Source: Pseudomonas fluorescens (GTDB taxonomy: Bacteria > Pseudomonadota > Gammaproteobacteria > Pseudomonadales > Pseudomonadaceae). From it: DNA of 64,000 nucleotides. The number at the start of each line of letters is the position of its first letter. Position 1 is the stretch's first letter. The notes below the pieces were generated by a model that worked only from the letters and a program-made list of their open reading frames with translations, did not search any database and was not told the origin of the DNA. A program made the position numbers and the translations under genes. The stretch lies in the NCBI GenBank assembly GCA_902825215.1, contig LR782234.1, forward strand, positions 6,031,001-6,095,000, in the 5' to 3' direction. Below are positions 18,252 to 27,114 of this stretch, one piece after another.

Positions 18252-19397
18252 TCAGGCAGCTTCTGCCGTTGTGCCAAACGCGCCTTGCCGCAACAGCAAA
18301 AGCACCAACCCGAACGCCCCGGCCGCCATCAGCAGCGGCAGCGCATGCCCGTTGATCCACTGACTGCCCGCCCCTGCCGCCAACGGCCCGACCAGACAAC
18401 CGATCCCCCACAGCTGCGCGATATGCGCATTGGCGCGCACCAGCGCATCGTCGCGATAACGCTCGCCGATCAAAATCAGTGACAGCGTGAACAACCCGCC
18501 GGCACTCGCACCAAACAGCACCCACAACGGCCAGATCAGCAGCGTGTCGAGCAGCAATGGAATCGCCAGACTCGAGAGCATTAACACCACCGCGCAGCCA
18601 GCAAACAAGGTGCGCCGCGACAGATAATCGGCCAAGGCGCCAATCGGCAATTGCAGCAACGCATCACCGACCACCACGGTGCTGACCATGGCCAAGGCAA
18701 TTTCTGCGGTGAAACCCTGTTGCAGGCAATACACCGGCAGCAACGTCAGGATCATTGCTTCGAACGCGGCGAACAACGACACCGCCCAGGCAATCGCCGG
18801 CAGTTCGCGGGCAAAGCCCCACAGGTCGACGAAGGTCACGCTGCTCGCTTCACTGCTGGGCGCCCCACTGCGCCCCAGCAACAACAACGGCGAAACGGTC
18901 AGCAAGCCAACACCGACCCAGAAACCGTAGTCATGCTCGGTGCCCAGCGCACCCAACAGTAACGGCCCCGACAGTTGGCTCAACGCATAGCTGCTGCCAT
19001 ACAGCGCCACTAGCCGACCGCGCCACTGCTCGACCACCAGTTGATTGATCCAGCTTTCGCCGAGGATGAACACGATGGTCAGAATCACCCCGATCAGCAG
19101 GCGCAGCAGCAGCCAGACCGGATAACTCGGCAGCAACGCCAGCAGGCCGATCGACAAGGCTCCGGCCCACAGGCACAGGCGCATCAGATTCGCCGTGCCG
19201 AAATACGCGGCGAGGTGGCTGGAAACCTTCGCGCCCAACAACACACCGATCGCCGGCATCGCCGCCATCACGCCGATGGCGAAAGCACCGTAGCCCCAGC
19301 CCTCAAGACGCAGCGACACCAACGGCATGCTCACGCCCAGCGCCAGACCCACACTCAAGACTGACGCCAACACGGCGAAATACGTTGCCCACCGCAT
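18252..19397 (-). CDS. MFS transporter (YcaD-like)
   Basis: 381 residues with about twelve hydrophobic segments, beginning MRWATYFAVLASVLSVGLALG. It includes the loop GWGYGAFAIGVMAAMPAIGVLLGA and the central ESWINQLVVEQWRGR seen in the YcaD branch of the major facilitator superfamily. It is an inner-membrane carrier of unknown substrate. ATG 19397 has AGGAG eight bases upstream and removes a hydrophilic 12-residue extension. It sits between two REPINs, and no neighbouring gene suggests what it carries. Confidence 0.88.
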   Translation of the reverse strand: MRWATYFAVLASVLSVGLALGVSMPLVSLRLEGWGYGAFAIGVMAAMPAIGVLLGAKVSSHLAAYFGTANLMRLCLWAGALSIGLLALLPSYPVWLLLRLLIGVILTIVFILGESWINQLVVEQWRGRLVALYGSSYALSQLSGPLLLGALGTEHDYGFWVGVGLLTVSPLLLLGRSGAPSSEASSVTFVDLWGFARELPAIAWAVSLFAAFEAMILTLLPVYCLQQGFTAEIALAMVSTVVVGDALLQLPIGALADYLSRRTLFAGCAVVLMLSSLAIPLLLDTLLIWPLWVLFGASAGGLFTLSLILIGERYRDDALVRANAHIAQLWGIGCLVGPLAAGAGSQWINGHALPLLMAAGAFGLVLLLLRQGAFGTTAEAA

Positions 19398-19440
19398 GTT
19401 CCACGCTCCTGTGGATATTTTTATGTGCACCACAAAACCA

Positions 19441-19532
19441 TTGTGGGAGCGAGCCTGCTCGCGAAAACGGTTTCACATTCAGCATGCTGGCTGACTGATA
19501 CACCGCTTTCGCGAGCAGGCTCGCTCCCACAG
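19441..19532. repeat. REPIN (GTGGGAGCGAGCCTGCTCGC family)
   Basis: Inverted pair just upstream of the MFS gene and downstream of the aldehyde dehydrogenase, so it separates two minus-strand transcription units. Confidence 0.9.
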
Positions 19533-19581
19533 GGGATCTCTGTATGGCCGGGAGCCTGATTTACTCAGGCCCCCTAATGAA

Positions 19582-21075
19582 TCACAGCTTGATCCAGGTC
19601 GCTTTCAGCTCGGTGTACTTGTCGAACGCATGCAGCGACTTGTCGCGGCCGTTGCCCGACTGCTTGAAGCCGCCGAACGGCGCAGTCATGTCGCCGCCGT
19701 CGTACTGGTTGACCCACACGCTACCGGCACGCAGGGCTTTGGCGGTCAGGTGGGCCTTGGAGATGTCCTGCGTCCACACCGCTGCGGCCAGGCCGTATGG
19801 CGTGTCGTTGGCGATCTGAATGGCTTCTTCGGCGCTGTCGAAAGCAATCACCGACAGTACCGGGCCGAAGATTTCTTCCTGAGCGATTTTCATCGCATTG
19901 CTCACGCCATCGAAAATCGTCGGTTCAACGTAAGTGCCGCCGGTCTCCTGCAGAATGCGCTTGCCGCCCGCGACCAGTTTGGCGCCATCGCTGTGGCCGG
20001 ATTCGATGTACGACAGCACGGTGTTCATCTGCTGGGTATCGACCAGCGCGCCGACGTTAGTCGCCGGATCCAGCGGATTGCCCGGTTTCCAGGTTTTCAG
20101 CGCCTCGATCACCATCGGCAGGAATTTGTCCTTGATCGAACGCTCGACCAGCAGACGGGAGCCGGCTGTGCAGACCTCGCCCTGGTTGAAGGCGATCGCA
20201 CTGGCAGCGGATTCGGCAGCGGCTTGCAGATCCGGCGCATCGGCAAACACGATGTTCGGGCTCTTGCCGCCGGCTTCCAGCCAGACGCGCTTCATGTTCG
20301 ATTCGCCGGAGTAGATCATCAGTTGCTTGGCGATCTTGGTCGAACCGGTGAACACCAGCGTGTCGACATCGTTGTGCAAGGCCAGCGCCTTGCCGACGGT
20401 GTGGCCGTAGCCCGGCAGTACGTTGAGCACGCCTTTCGGAATCCCGGCTTCAACGGCCAAGGCAGCGATGCGGATGGCGGTCAGCGGCGATTTTTCTGAC
20501 GGCTTGAGGATCACCGAGTTACCGGTCGACAGCGCCGGACCGAGCTTCCAGCACGCCATCATCAGCGGGAAGTTCCACGGCACGATCGCGCCCACCACCC
20601 CGACAGGCTCGCGGGTCACCAGGCCCAGTTGATCATGCGGCGTAGCGGCCACTTCGTCGTAGATCTTGTCGATCGCTTCGCCGCTCCAGCTCAGCGCTTG
20701 CGCGGCGCCTGGCACGTCGATGTACAGCGAGTCGCTGATCGGTTTGCCCATATCGAGGGTTTCGAGCAGGGCCAGTTCTTCAGCGTGCTGCTTGAGCAGG
20801 CTGGCAAAACGGATCATCGTGGCTTTGCGTTTGCTTGGCGCCAGGCGCGACCACACGCCGGAATTGAACGTGGCGCGAGCATTTTCCACAGCGCGTTGGG
20901 CGTCGGCGGCGTCACAGCTGGCGATCTTGCCGAGCAGACGGCCATCGACCGGGCTGATGCATTCGAAGGTTTCGCCGGAAACGGCGTCGGTGTATTCGCC
21001 ATTGAGGTAGGCGCGGCCTTCGATCTTCAGGTCGCGGGCGCGTTGTTCCCAGTCGGCACGAGTCAGGGTGGTCAT
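19582..21075 (-). CDS. NAD(P)-dependent aldehyde dehydrogenase, PauC/PuuC-like
   Basis: 497 residues. The catalytic cysteine is Cys302 in FNQGEVCTAGSR, the general-base glutamate is Glu267 in WLEAGGKSPN, and the cofactor site shows PWNFPLMM and FTGSTKIA. Numbering and motifs match the gamma-glutamyl-gamma-aminobutyraldehyde dehydrogenase (PuuC/PauC/KauB) group, which oxidises polyamine-derived aldehydes. GAGGAGG upstream supports ATG 21075. With the PauR-like and PauB-like genes nearby it probably works in putrescine breakdown. The aminotransferase often found next to it in pseudomonads is absent here. Confidence 0.92.
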   Translation of the reverse strand: MTTLTRADWEQRARDLKIEGRAYLNGEYTDAVSGETFECISPVDGRLLGKIASCDAADAQRAVENARATFNSGVWSRLAPSKRKATMIRFASLLKQHAEELALLETLDMGKPISDSLYIDVPGAAQALSWSGEAIDKIYDEVAATPHDQLGLVTREPVGVVGAIVPWNFPLMMACWKLGPALSTGNSVILKPSEKSPLTAIRIAALAVEAGIPKGVLNVLPGYGHTVGKALALHNDVDTLVFTGSTKIAKQLMIYSGESNMKRVWLEAGGKSPNIVFADAPDLQAAAESAASAIAFNQGEVCTAGSRLLVERSIKDKFLPMVIEALKTWKPGNPLDPATNVGALVDTQQMNTVLSYIESGHSDGAKLVAGGKRILQETGGTYVEPTIFDGVSNAMKIAQEEIFGPVLSVIAFDSAEEAIQIANDTPYGLAAAVWTQDISKAHLTAKALRAGSVWVNQYDGGDMTAPFGGFKQSGNGRDKSLHAFDKYTELKATWIKL

Positions 21076-21309
21076 TCGGGTGTCCTCCTCTATTGAATAC
21101 GAACGCCGCAAGCGCTGCGGCGTTCATCAAGAATACTGCCCGGCCAGCCTGCATATCGGCCCAAGGCACCCGCCACCCTAAACCAGCGGCCGGGGTTGTT
21201 TCAATATATTTGACATAAGCCGGCCATACGGCCTTGCAGTGTTCAATTTAATAAACATAGACTTTCGCCCATTCCAGTCAACGCGCCGTCATCACGGGAG
21301 AAAACAATA

Positions 21310-21672
21310 ATGAACATCCAGAACGTCGTCGATATCAGCCTGACCGGCAGCGAAGCCGAACGCTATCGCCCGGACCCGGCCAAAGTGCTCAAGGGCGACC
21401 CGGAGCAAGCCGTGTTCCATCAATACGAAAGCCCCTGCGGGCAGATGGGCGCGGGCGTTTGGGAAGGTGCGGTGGGTCAGTGGACGGTGAATTACACCGA
21501 GCATGAATATTGCGAGATTCTGCAGGGCGTTTCGGTGCTGCGCGACAGCGACGGCAATGCCAAGACCTTGCGGGTCGGCGATCGTTTTGTGATTCCAGCG
21601 GGGTTCCGTGGGACCTGGGAAGTGCTGGAAGTCTGCCGCAAGATCTATGTGATCTTTGAACAGAAGGCTTGA
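21310..21672 (+). CDS. Small cupin protein (EutQ-like/DUF861 type)
   Basis: 120 residues forming one small beta-barrel. The pattern W-T-V-N-Y-T-E-H-E-Y-C-E-I-L-Q-G-V-S-V-L followed by VGDRFVIPAGFRGTWEVLE is that of the cupin_3 family. It keeps the E-x-(x)4-G and P-x-G motifs but few metal-ligand histidines, so enzymatic activity is doubtful. Its function is unknown. It is divergent from the aldehyde dehydrogenase and may share its regulation. The transcript ends at the REP pair and shared terminator downstream. Confidence 0.8.
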   Translation: MNIQNVVDISLTGSEAERYRPDPAKVLKGDPEQAVFHQYESPCGQMGAGVWEGAVGQWTVNYTEHEYCEILQGVSVLRDSDGNAKTLRVGDRFVIPAGFRGTWEVLEVCRKIYVIFEQKA

Positions 21673-21693
21673 AAATTTTCGCCGGCTGATCCG

Positions 21694-21794
21694 GCCCTAT
21701 CGCTGACAAGCCAGCTCCCACAGTGATTGCCGGCGCTCAGAGATTCTGTGTCATGCACAAAACCTGTGGGAGCTGGCTTGCCAGCGATGAGGCC
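21694..21794. repeat. REPIN, GTGGGAGCTGGCTTGCCAGCGAT family
   Basis: The left copy (21694-21723) reads toward CAAGCCAGCTCCCACAG. The right copy (21764-21794) is TGTGGGAGCTGGCTTGCCAG. The orientation is the reverse of the pair at 42795, to whose family it belongs. Confidence 0.88.
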
Positions 21795-21823
21795 CGCGCC
21801 GGCACTACAAAATTCAAGCGCAC

Positions 21824-21858
21824 AAAAAAGGCCCGTATCGTGAGATACGGGCCTTTTT
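21824..21858. terminator. Bidirectional terminator between the cupin gene and rpmG
   Basis: AAAAAAGGCCCGTATC-gtga-GATACGGGCCTTTTT, a perfect stem with A and T tracts on both sides. It serves the minus-strand rpmB-rpmG unit and the + strand cupin gene. Confidence 0.92.
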
Positions 21859-21878
21859 CGTAAGTCGGGAAAAATCAA

Positions 21879-22034
21879 TTACTTGATTTTGCCTTCCTTG
21901 TAGATCACGTGCTTGCGAACAACCGGATCATATTTCTTGATCTCGATTTTGTCCGGGGTAGTACGCTTGTTCTTGTCGGTAGTGTAGAAGTGACCAGTAC
22001 CGGCGCTCGAGATCAAACGAATCAATTCACGCAT
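21879..22034 (-). CDS. rpmG: 50S ribosomal protein L33
   Basis: 51 residues, translated by hand from the minus strand: it starts MRELIRLISSAGTGHFYTTD and ends KYDPVVRKHVIYKEGKIK. This is the proteobacterial L33 form without zinc cysteines. It lies 11 bp after rpmB, the usual bacterial rpmB-rpmG operon, and ends just before a strong terminator. Confidence 0.97.
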   Translation of the reverse strand: MRELIRLISSAGTGHFYTTDKNKRTTPDKIEIKKYDPVVRKHVIYKEGKIK

Positions 22035-22045
22035 GATTAGCTCCC

Positions 22046-22279
22046 TTAAATCTTGCCATCGCGGCGAAGTTCGGCGAGCACGACAGTGATGCCACGCTTG
22101 TCGATGATACGCATGCCTTTGGCAGATACGCGCAGACGCACAAAACGTTTCTCTTCTTCAACCCAGAAGCGGTGATGCTGCAGGTTCGGCAGGAAACGAC
22201 GACGGGTTTTGTTGTTTGCGTGGGAAATGTTATTCCCAGTCACCGGACCCTTACCGGTAACTTGACATACTCTCGACAT
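22046..22279 (-). CDS. rpmB: 50S ribosomal protein L28
   Basis: 77 residues beginning MSRVCQVTGKGPVTGNNISH, a full-length L28 of the large ribosomal subunit. It is the first gene of the rpmB-rpmG unit on the minus strand. A sigma-70 promoter and a leader hairpin lie upstream. Confidence 0.98.
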   Translation of the reverse strand: MSRVCQVTGKGPVTGNNISHANNKTRRRFLPNLQHHRFWVEEEKRFVRLRVSAKGMRIIDKRGITVVLAELRRDGKI

Positions 22280-22304
22280 GCCTCAGCCCTCTAAAACCAC
22301 ATGC

Positions 22305-22323
22305 CCAACCCGGCATGGGTTGG
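22305..22323 (-). promoter_or_regulatory. Leader hairpin of rpmB
   Basis: CCAACCC-ggcat-GGGTTGG is a perfect 7-bp stem in the transcribed leader, 26 bp upstream of the L28 start codon. It could be a regulatory or stabilising structure. Its function is not shown. Confidence 0.45.
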
Positions 22324-22427
22324 CCGCTTAATCTCTCAGTCATTTGGCGCCAGGCGCCGCGTTTCTTTAGAGGTCTTACCGGCTACACCTACAGTGAAGG
22401 AACCGGGCCCCTAGAAAAGAGCGCTGC

Positions 22428-22456
22428 TTTATACCAGAAAGACCGGGGTGCAACAA
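22428..22456 (-). promoter_or_regulatory. Probable sigma-70 promoter of rpmB-rpmG
   Basis: On the minus strand TTGTTG (22456-22451), a 17-bp spacer and TATAAA (22433-22428). It predicts a leader of about 140 nt. The rest of the 447-bp gap 22280-22726 holds no gene that I can see. Confidence 0.65.
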
Positions 22457-22726
22457 CAATCGGTGTGCAATCAATCAGCAAAAAGGCGTTTTTTCGCCCG
22501 GCGGACGCCTTGAATAAAGGCTGACGGCGGTTTTTACCACTCGTCGTAGAAAATCCCTTGCAACGGCATTTCAGACTTTTCCCTGCTCACCGCCACCTGA
22601 GGCAGTGTCGTCGCGACGCCCTGAAAATGCAAAAAGGGGATAGTCATTTGCAATTCAGACCTCTAGGGTAGGACTTTTCCAGACTGCACTTGCAGATGGG
22701 CCTTCGATCTGTAAAGGAAACCGACC

Positions 22727-24316
22727 ATGCGCCTCGCTGCCCTACCCCTTTTGCTTGCCCCGCTGTTGCTAAGCCCTCTGGCCCAGGCCGCCGCGCTGAG
22801 CGTGTGTACCGAGGCCAGCCCCGAAGGGTTTGACGTGGTGCAGTACAACTCGCTGACCACCACCAATGCCTCCGCCGATGTGCTGATGAATCGTCTGGTG
22901 GATTTCGACACTGCCAGCGGCAAGGTCGTGCCGAGCCTGGCCGACAGCTGGGAAGTCAGCACTGATGGGCTGACGTACGTATTCAAACTTCATCCGCAGG
23001 TGAAGTTTCACACCACCGACTATTTCAAACCGAGCCGTGAACTGACCGCCGAAGACGTCAAATTCAGCTTCGACCGCATGCTCGACCCGGCCAACCCGTG
23101 GCACAAAGTCGCGCAGAGCGGCTTCCCCCACGCGCAGTCCATGCAGTTGCCGGCGCTGATCAAGAAAATCGATGCGCTCGACCCGCTGACCGTGCGCTTT
23201 ACCCTGGATCACCCGGACTCGACTTTCCTCGCCACCCTGAGCATGGGCTTCGCCTCGATCTACTCAGCCGAGTACGCCGACAAGTTGATGAAGGCTGGCG
23301 CGACTGACAAGCTCAACAGCCAGCCGATCGGCACCGGCCCGTTCGTTTTCAATCGTTTTCAGAAAGACGCGGCGATCCGCTACAAGGCCAATCCGGAGTA
23401 TTTCCGTGGCAAGCCTGCGGTCGATCCGCTGATCTTCGCCATCACCCCGGACGCCAACGTGCGCCTGCAAAAGCTGCGGCGCAATGAATGCCAGATCGCG
23501 CTGTCGCCGAAACCACTCGACGTACAGGCCGCGCTGAAAGAGCCGACGCTGAAAGTCGAAAAGACTGATGCGTTCATGACCGCTTTCGTCGGCATCAACA
23601 GCCAGCATCCGCCGCTGGACAAGCCGGAAGTGCGCCAGGCCATCAACCTGGCCTTCGACAAGACCAACTACATCAAAGCCGTGTTCGAAGACACCGCCGA
23701 AGCTGCCAACGGCCCGTATCCGCCGAACACCTGGAGCTACGCGAAGAACCTGCCGGGCTACCCGCACGACGTGGCCAAAGCCAAGGCGTTGCTGGCCAAG
23801 GCCGGGCTGAAGGATGGTTTCCAGACCACAATCTGGACGCGGCCATCGGGCAGCCTGCTCAACCCGAACCCGAGCCTCGGCGCGCAGATGTTGCAGTCGG
23901 ACCTGGCTGAAATCGGCATTCAGGCGGAAATCCGCGTCATCGAATGGGGCGAGCTGATTCGCCGCGCCAAGGCTGGCGAGCACGATTTGCTGTTCATGGG
24001 TTGGGCCGGTGACAACGGCGACCCGGACAACTTCCTCACGCCGCAGTTTTCCTGCGCAGCGGTCAAGTCCGGCACCAACTTCGCTCGCTACTGCAACGCC
24101 GATCTGGACAAGCTGATCAGCGCGGGCAAGACCACCAGCGAACAAGGCGTGCGCACCAAGCTGTACGAACAGGCGCAGGCGCAGATCCAGCAACAGGCAT
24201 TGTGGCTGCCGCTGGCGCACCCGACGGCTTATGCGTTGACTCGTAAAGACGTGCAGGGTTACTCCGTCAGCCCGTTCGGCCGCCAGGACTACTCCAGAAT
24301 CAGCCTCAAGCCCTAA
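22727..24316 (+). CDS. ABC transporter peptide-binding protein (DppA-like)
   Basis: 529 residues with a Sec signal peptide (about 1-21, PLAQA). This is a family 5 extracellular solute-binding protein. The motif EASPEGFDVVQYNSLTTTNAS follows the signal, then LADSWEVSTDGLTYVFKLHPQVKFH, and the C-terminus has LPLAHPTAYALTRKDVQGY. Such proteins bind dipeptides or other peptides in the periplasm and hand them to an ABC permease. No permease genes follow, so it is either an orphan receptor or serves a remote transporter. ATG 22727 is preceded by AAAGGAAA. Confidence 0.92.
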   Translation: MRLAALPLLLAPLLLSPLAQAAALSVCTEASPEGFDVVQYNSLTTTNASADVLMNRLVDFDTASGKVVPSLADSWEVSTDGLTYVFKLHPQVKFHTTDYFKPSRELTAEDVKFSFDRMLDPANPWHKVAQSGFPHAQSMQLPALIKKIDALDPLTVRFTLDHPDSTFLATLSMGFASIYSAEYADKLMKAGATDKLNSQPIGTGPFVFNRFQKDAAIRYKANPEYFRGKPAVDPLIFAITPDANVRLQKLRRNECQIALSPKPLDVQAALKEPTLKVEKTDAFMTAFVGINSQHPPLDKPEVRQAINLAFDKTNYIKAVFEDTAEAANGPYPPNTWSYAKNLPGYPHDVAKAKALLAKAGLKDGFQTTIWTRPSGSLLNPNPSLGAQMLQSDLAEIGIQAEIRVIEWGELIRRAKAGEHDLLFMGWAGDNGDPDNFLTPQFSCAAVKSGTNFARYCNADLDKLISAGKTTSEQGVRTKLYEQAQAQIQQQALWLPLAHPTAYALTRKDVQGYSVSPFGRQDYSRISLKP

Positions 24317-24367
24317 GCGGCAAGCCCCAAGCCAGAGCCGAACGCGCACGGCTCTAGCTTGCCGCTT
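24315..24367. terminator. Nested hairpin between convergent genes
   Basis: Outer stem AAGCGGCAAGC/GCTTGCCGCTT and inner stem AGAGCCG/CGGCTCT. It begins at the stop of the binding-protein gene and lies in the convergent gap with radC. It probably ends both transcripts and may be a further Pseudomonas REP type. Confidence 0.6.
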
Positions 24368-24393
24368 GTAGCTGCATACTTGCCGCTGCCTTT

Positions 24394-25068
24394 TTACATC
24401 CAGCCACACTCCGCCATCGACAGCGGTTCGCCATCGCCGACGATGAAGTGATCCAGCACCCGCACGTCGATCAGTTCCAGGGTCTTTTGCAGGCGCTTGG
24501 TCAGCAGCCGATCCGCCTGACTGGGGTCGGTGTTCCCGGAGGGATGGTTGTGACACAAAATCACCGCCGCCGCGTTATTGGCCAGCGCGCGCTTCACCAC
24601 TTCCCGGGGATGCACGCTGGTGTTGTCGATCGAGCCGCGAAACAGTGCTTCGAAATTCAGCACCTGATGTTTGGAATCGAGAAACAGGCAGCCAAACACT
24701 TCGTGCGGCTCGTGCCGCAGCATCGCTTTCAGGTAGTCGCGCACGACTTGCGGGTTTTCCAGTGCCGGTTTCTGCCGGGATCGTTCGGCCAGATGGCGCT
24801 TGCTCATTTCCTGCGCGGCTTGCAGTTGCGCAAACTTCGCCGGCCCGAGCCCCATTTGTTTACTGAATGCGTCCTGATCGGCCTCGAGCAGTAAACGCAG
24901 GCTGCCGAATTGCTTCAGCAGATGTCGCGCCAGGTCCACGGCGCTTGTTCCGGGTACCCCGGTGCGCAAAAAAATCGCCAGCAACTCAGCGTCCGAAAGG
25001 CTCCCTGCCCCGTGCTCCAACAACCTTTCCCGCGGCCGCTCTGCCGCCGGCCAATCGCGAATACTCAT
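24394..25068 (-). CDS. radC: RadC family JAB/MPN protein
   Basis: 224 residues. An N-terminal helix-hairpin-helix-like region (AERPRERLLEHGAGSLSDAELLAIFLRTG) precedes the JAMM metalloprotease-like motif CHNHPSGNTDPSQAD. The family has long been linked to DNA repair, but its biochemical role is unsettled. ATG 25068 has GGGAG upstream; longer frames run into the divergent coaBC promoter. It is divergent from coaBC, the standard order in proteobacteria. Confidence 0.95.
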   Translation of the reverse strand: MSIRDWPAAERPRERLLEHGAGSLSDAELLAIFLRTGVPGTSAVDLARHLLKQFGSLRLLLEADQDAFSKQMGLGPAKFAQLQAAQEMSKRHLAERSRQKPALENPQVVRDYLKAMLRHEPHEVFGCLFLDSKHQVLNFEALFRGSIDNTSVHPREVVKRALANNAAAVILCHNHPSGNTDPSQADRLLTKRLQKTLELIDVRVLDHFIVGDGEPLSMAECGWM

Positions 25069-25201
25069 ACACACTCCCTGTCTGTGGGTGCCGCTGTTCC
25101 GTAGCGGTCGCTGTGATATCGTAGCCCATCTTTTTGGCGGTCGATTCAACCCTGGGGAGGGGTATCGCGCCGCCGTCATCAATGAAATGAAAGGCAGACC
25201 T

Positions 25202-26410
25202 ATGCAGCGGCTGTATCGGAAACGCATCGTTCTGGGCGTCGGCGGCGGCATTGCGGCCTACAAGAGCGCCGATCTGGTTCGCCGCCTGATCGACCAGGGC
25301 GCCGAAGTGCGCGTGGTCATGACCCATGGCGGCGCCGAGTTCATCACTCCGCTGACCATGCAGGCGCTGTCGGGCCACCCGGTGCACCTCGACTTGCTCG
25401 ACCCGGCCGCCGAAGCCGCGATGGGCCATATCGAACTGGCAAAGTGGGCCGATCTGGTGCTGATCGCCCCGGCCACCGCTGACCTGATTGCGCGCCTGGC
25501 GCAAGGCATCGCCAACGATCTGCTGACCACGCTGGTGCTGGCCACCGACGCCGTCGTCGCCGTCGCACCGGCAATGAATCAAGCGATGTGGCGCGATCCG
25601 GCCACCCAGGCCAACCTGCAACTGCTTGAAAGCCGAGGCCTGAAGACCTTCGGCCCGGCGTCCGGCAGCCAGGCCTGCGGCGACGTCGGCATGGGCCGCA
25701 TGATGGAAGCCACCGAGCTGGCGCTGCTCGCCGCCGACTGCTTCCAGCGTCAGGCACTGACCGGCAAGCATGTGGTGATTACCGCCGGCCCGACTCAGGA
25801 AAACATCGACCCGGTGCGCTACATCACCAACCACAGCTCCGGCAAAATGGGCTTTGCCCTCGCGGAAGCCGCAGTGGAAGCCGGCGCCCGCGTCACCCTG
25901 ATCAGTGGCCCGGTGCACCTGCCGACCCCCGATCGCGTCACGCGGATCGACGTGGTCAGCGCCCGCGACATGCTCGCCGCTTGCGAGTCGGCGATTCCGT
26001 GCGACGTATTCATTGCTTCGGCAGCTGTGGCGGATTACCGCCCGGAAGTCGTTGCCCCGCAAAAACTCAAGAAAGACCCTGCGAGCGGTGACGGTTTCGT
26101 CCTGCAAATGGTGCGCAACCCGGACATCCTCGCCAGTATCGCGACCCGTCCGGATCGTCCGTTCAGTGTCGGCTTCGCTGCCGAGACCGAACACCTGCTC
26201 GACTACGCTGCACGCAAGCTGAAGGACAAGAATCTCGATTTGATCGTCGCCAATGACGTCGCCAACCCGAGCATCGGTTTCAACAGCGAAGAAAACGCCT
26301 GCAGCGTCATCGACCGTGAGCTGCACGCCACGGTTTTCGCCCAGACCAGCAAGGGCAAGATCGCCCGCCAGCTGGTCACTTTTATCGCCGAACGTCTGAA
26401 CCAGGTTTAA
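25202..26410 (+). CDS. coaBC: Bifunctional phosphopantothenoylcysteine decarboxylase/synthetase
   Basis: 402 residues (E. coli Dfp has 406). The N-terminal flavin-binding CoaC domain (about 1-185) shows LGVGGGIAAYKSADLVRRL, the PAMNQAMW motif and the catalytic-site segment GSQACGDVGMGRM. The C-terminal CoaB domain shows VVITAGPTQENIDPVRYITN and the lysine-rich DYRPEVVAPQKLKKD. It makes 4'-phosphopantetheine from 4'-phosphopantothenate, cysteine and CTP in CoA synthesis. ATG 25202 has AAAGG seven bases upstream. It is followed 5 bp later by dut. Confidence 0.97.
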   Translation: MQRLYRKRIVLGVGGGIAAYKSADLVRRLIDQGAEVRVVMTHGGAEFITPLTMQALSGHPVHLDLLDPAAEAAMGHIELAKWADLVLIAPATADLIARLAQGIANDLLTTLVLATDAVVAVAPAMNQAMWRDPATQANLQLLESRGLKTFGPASGSQACGDVGMGRMMEATELALLAADCFQRQALTGKHVVITAGPTQENIDPVRYITNHSSGKMGFALAEAAVEAGARVTLISGPVHLPTPDRVTRIDVVSARDMLAACESAIPCDVFIASAAVADYRPEVVAPQKLKKDPASGDGFVLQMVRNPDILASIATRPDRPFSVGFAAETEHLLDYAARKLKDKNLDLIVANDVANPSIGFNSEENACSVIDRELHATVFAQTSKGKIARQLVTFIAERLNQV

Positions 26411-26415
26411 TTTAC

Positions 26416-26871
26416 ATGCACGCTTTGCAAGCCAAGATCCTCGACCCACGCATCGGCACCGACTTCCCGCTGCCGCAATACGCCACCCCGGGCTCCGCCG
26501 GCCTCGACCTGCGCGCCATGCTGGATCAGGACACCGTGATCAAGCCGGGTGAAACCGTGCTGATCCCCACCGGCCTGTCGGTCTACATCGGCGACCCGAA
26601 CCTTGCTGCGCTGATCCTGCCGCGTTCGGGCATGGGCCATAAACACGGCATCGTGTTGGGCAACCTTGTCGGCCTGATCGACTCCGACTACCAGGGCCCG
26701 CTGATGGTGTCCTGCTGGAACCGTGGCCAGAGCGATTTCACCATGACCGTCGGCGAACGTCTGGCGCAACTGGTACTGGTGCCGGTGGTGCAAGCGCACT
26801 TCGAAATGGTCGAGGAATTCGTCGAAACCGAACGCGGCACCGGTGGCTTCGGGCATACCGGTACGAAGTGA
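26416..26871 (+). CDS. dut: dUTP diphosphatase
   Basis: 151 residues with the five dUTPase motifs, including PGSAGLDLRA, LPRSGMGHKHGI, GNLVGLIDSDY and the C-terminal RGTGGFGHTG. The homotrimeric enzyme splits dUTP to dUMP and pyrophosphate, keeping uracil out of DNA and feeding dTMP synthesis. It lies 5 bp behind coaBC in the conserved radC-coaBC-dut-algC block. Confidence 0.97.
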   Translation: MHALQAKILDPRIGTDFPLPQYATPGSAGLDLRAMLDQDTVIKPGETVLIPTGLSVYIGDPNLAALILPRSGMGHKHGIVLGNLVGLIDSDYQGPLMVSCWNRGQSDFTMTVGERLAQLVLVPVVQAHFEMVEEFVETERGTGGFGHTGTK

Positions 26872-26887
26872 TCCGCTCGGCTGATCC

Positions 26888-26917
26888 TGTGGTGAGCCAG
26901 CTCGCTGGCGCACCACA
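26888..26917. terminator. Hairpin after dut
   Basis: TGTGGTGaGCCAGC-tc-GCTGGCgCACCACA, a stem of about 14 bp interrupted by one mismatch. There is no T tract, so it may be a single REP-like palindrome as much as a terminator. Confidence 0.55.
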
Positions 26918-27114
26918 AACCGAAATTGTCATCTGCTAGGTTTAGCGCGGTAAATCAAGGCATTGGCCGGCCAAAGCCCTGCTGCACGGGGTGTCATGGC
27001 CCTTTCATAGCACGAACTCTCTGTGGAAAACGCCGTCATACCCTTCAGTTTGAGCCTGCCGTCGAACGATTCGTCGGCCTGTCCCGCCACTTTCCAGATG
27101 GAGCATTTGTGCAG

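Noticed and set aside
26926..27114. N-terminal extension of AlgC
   Set aside because: The residues encoded here show no similarity to the family, and the AlgC start at 27115 gives the expected length.
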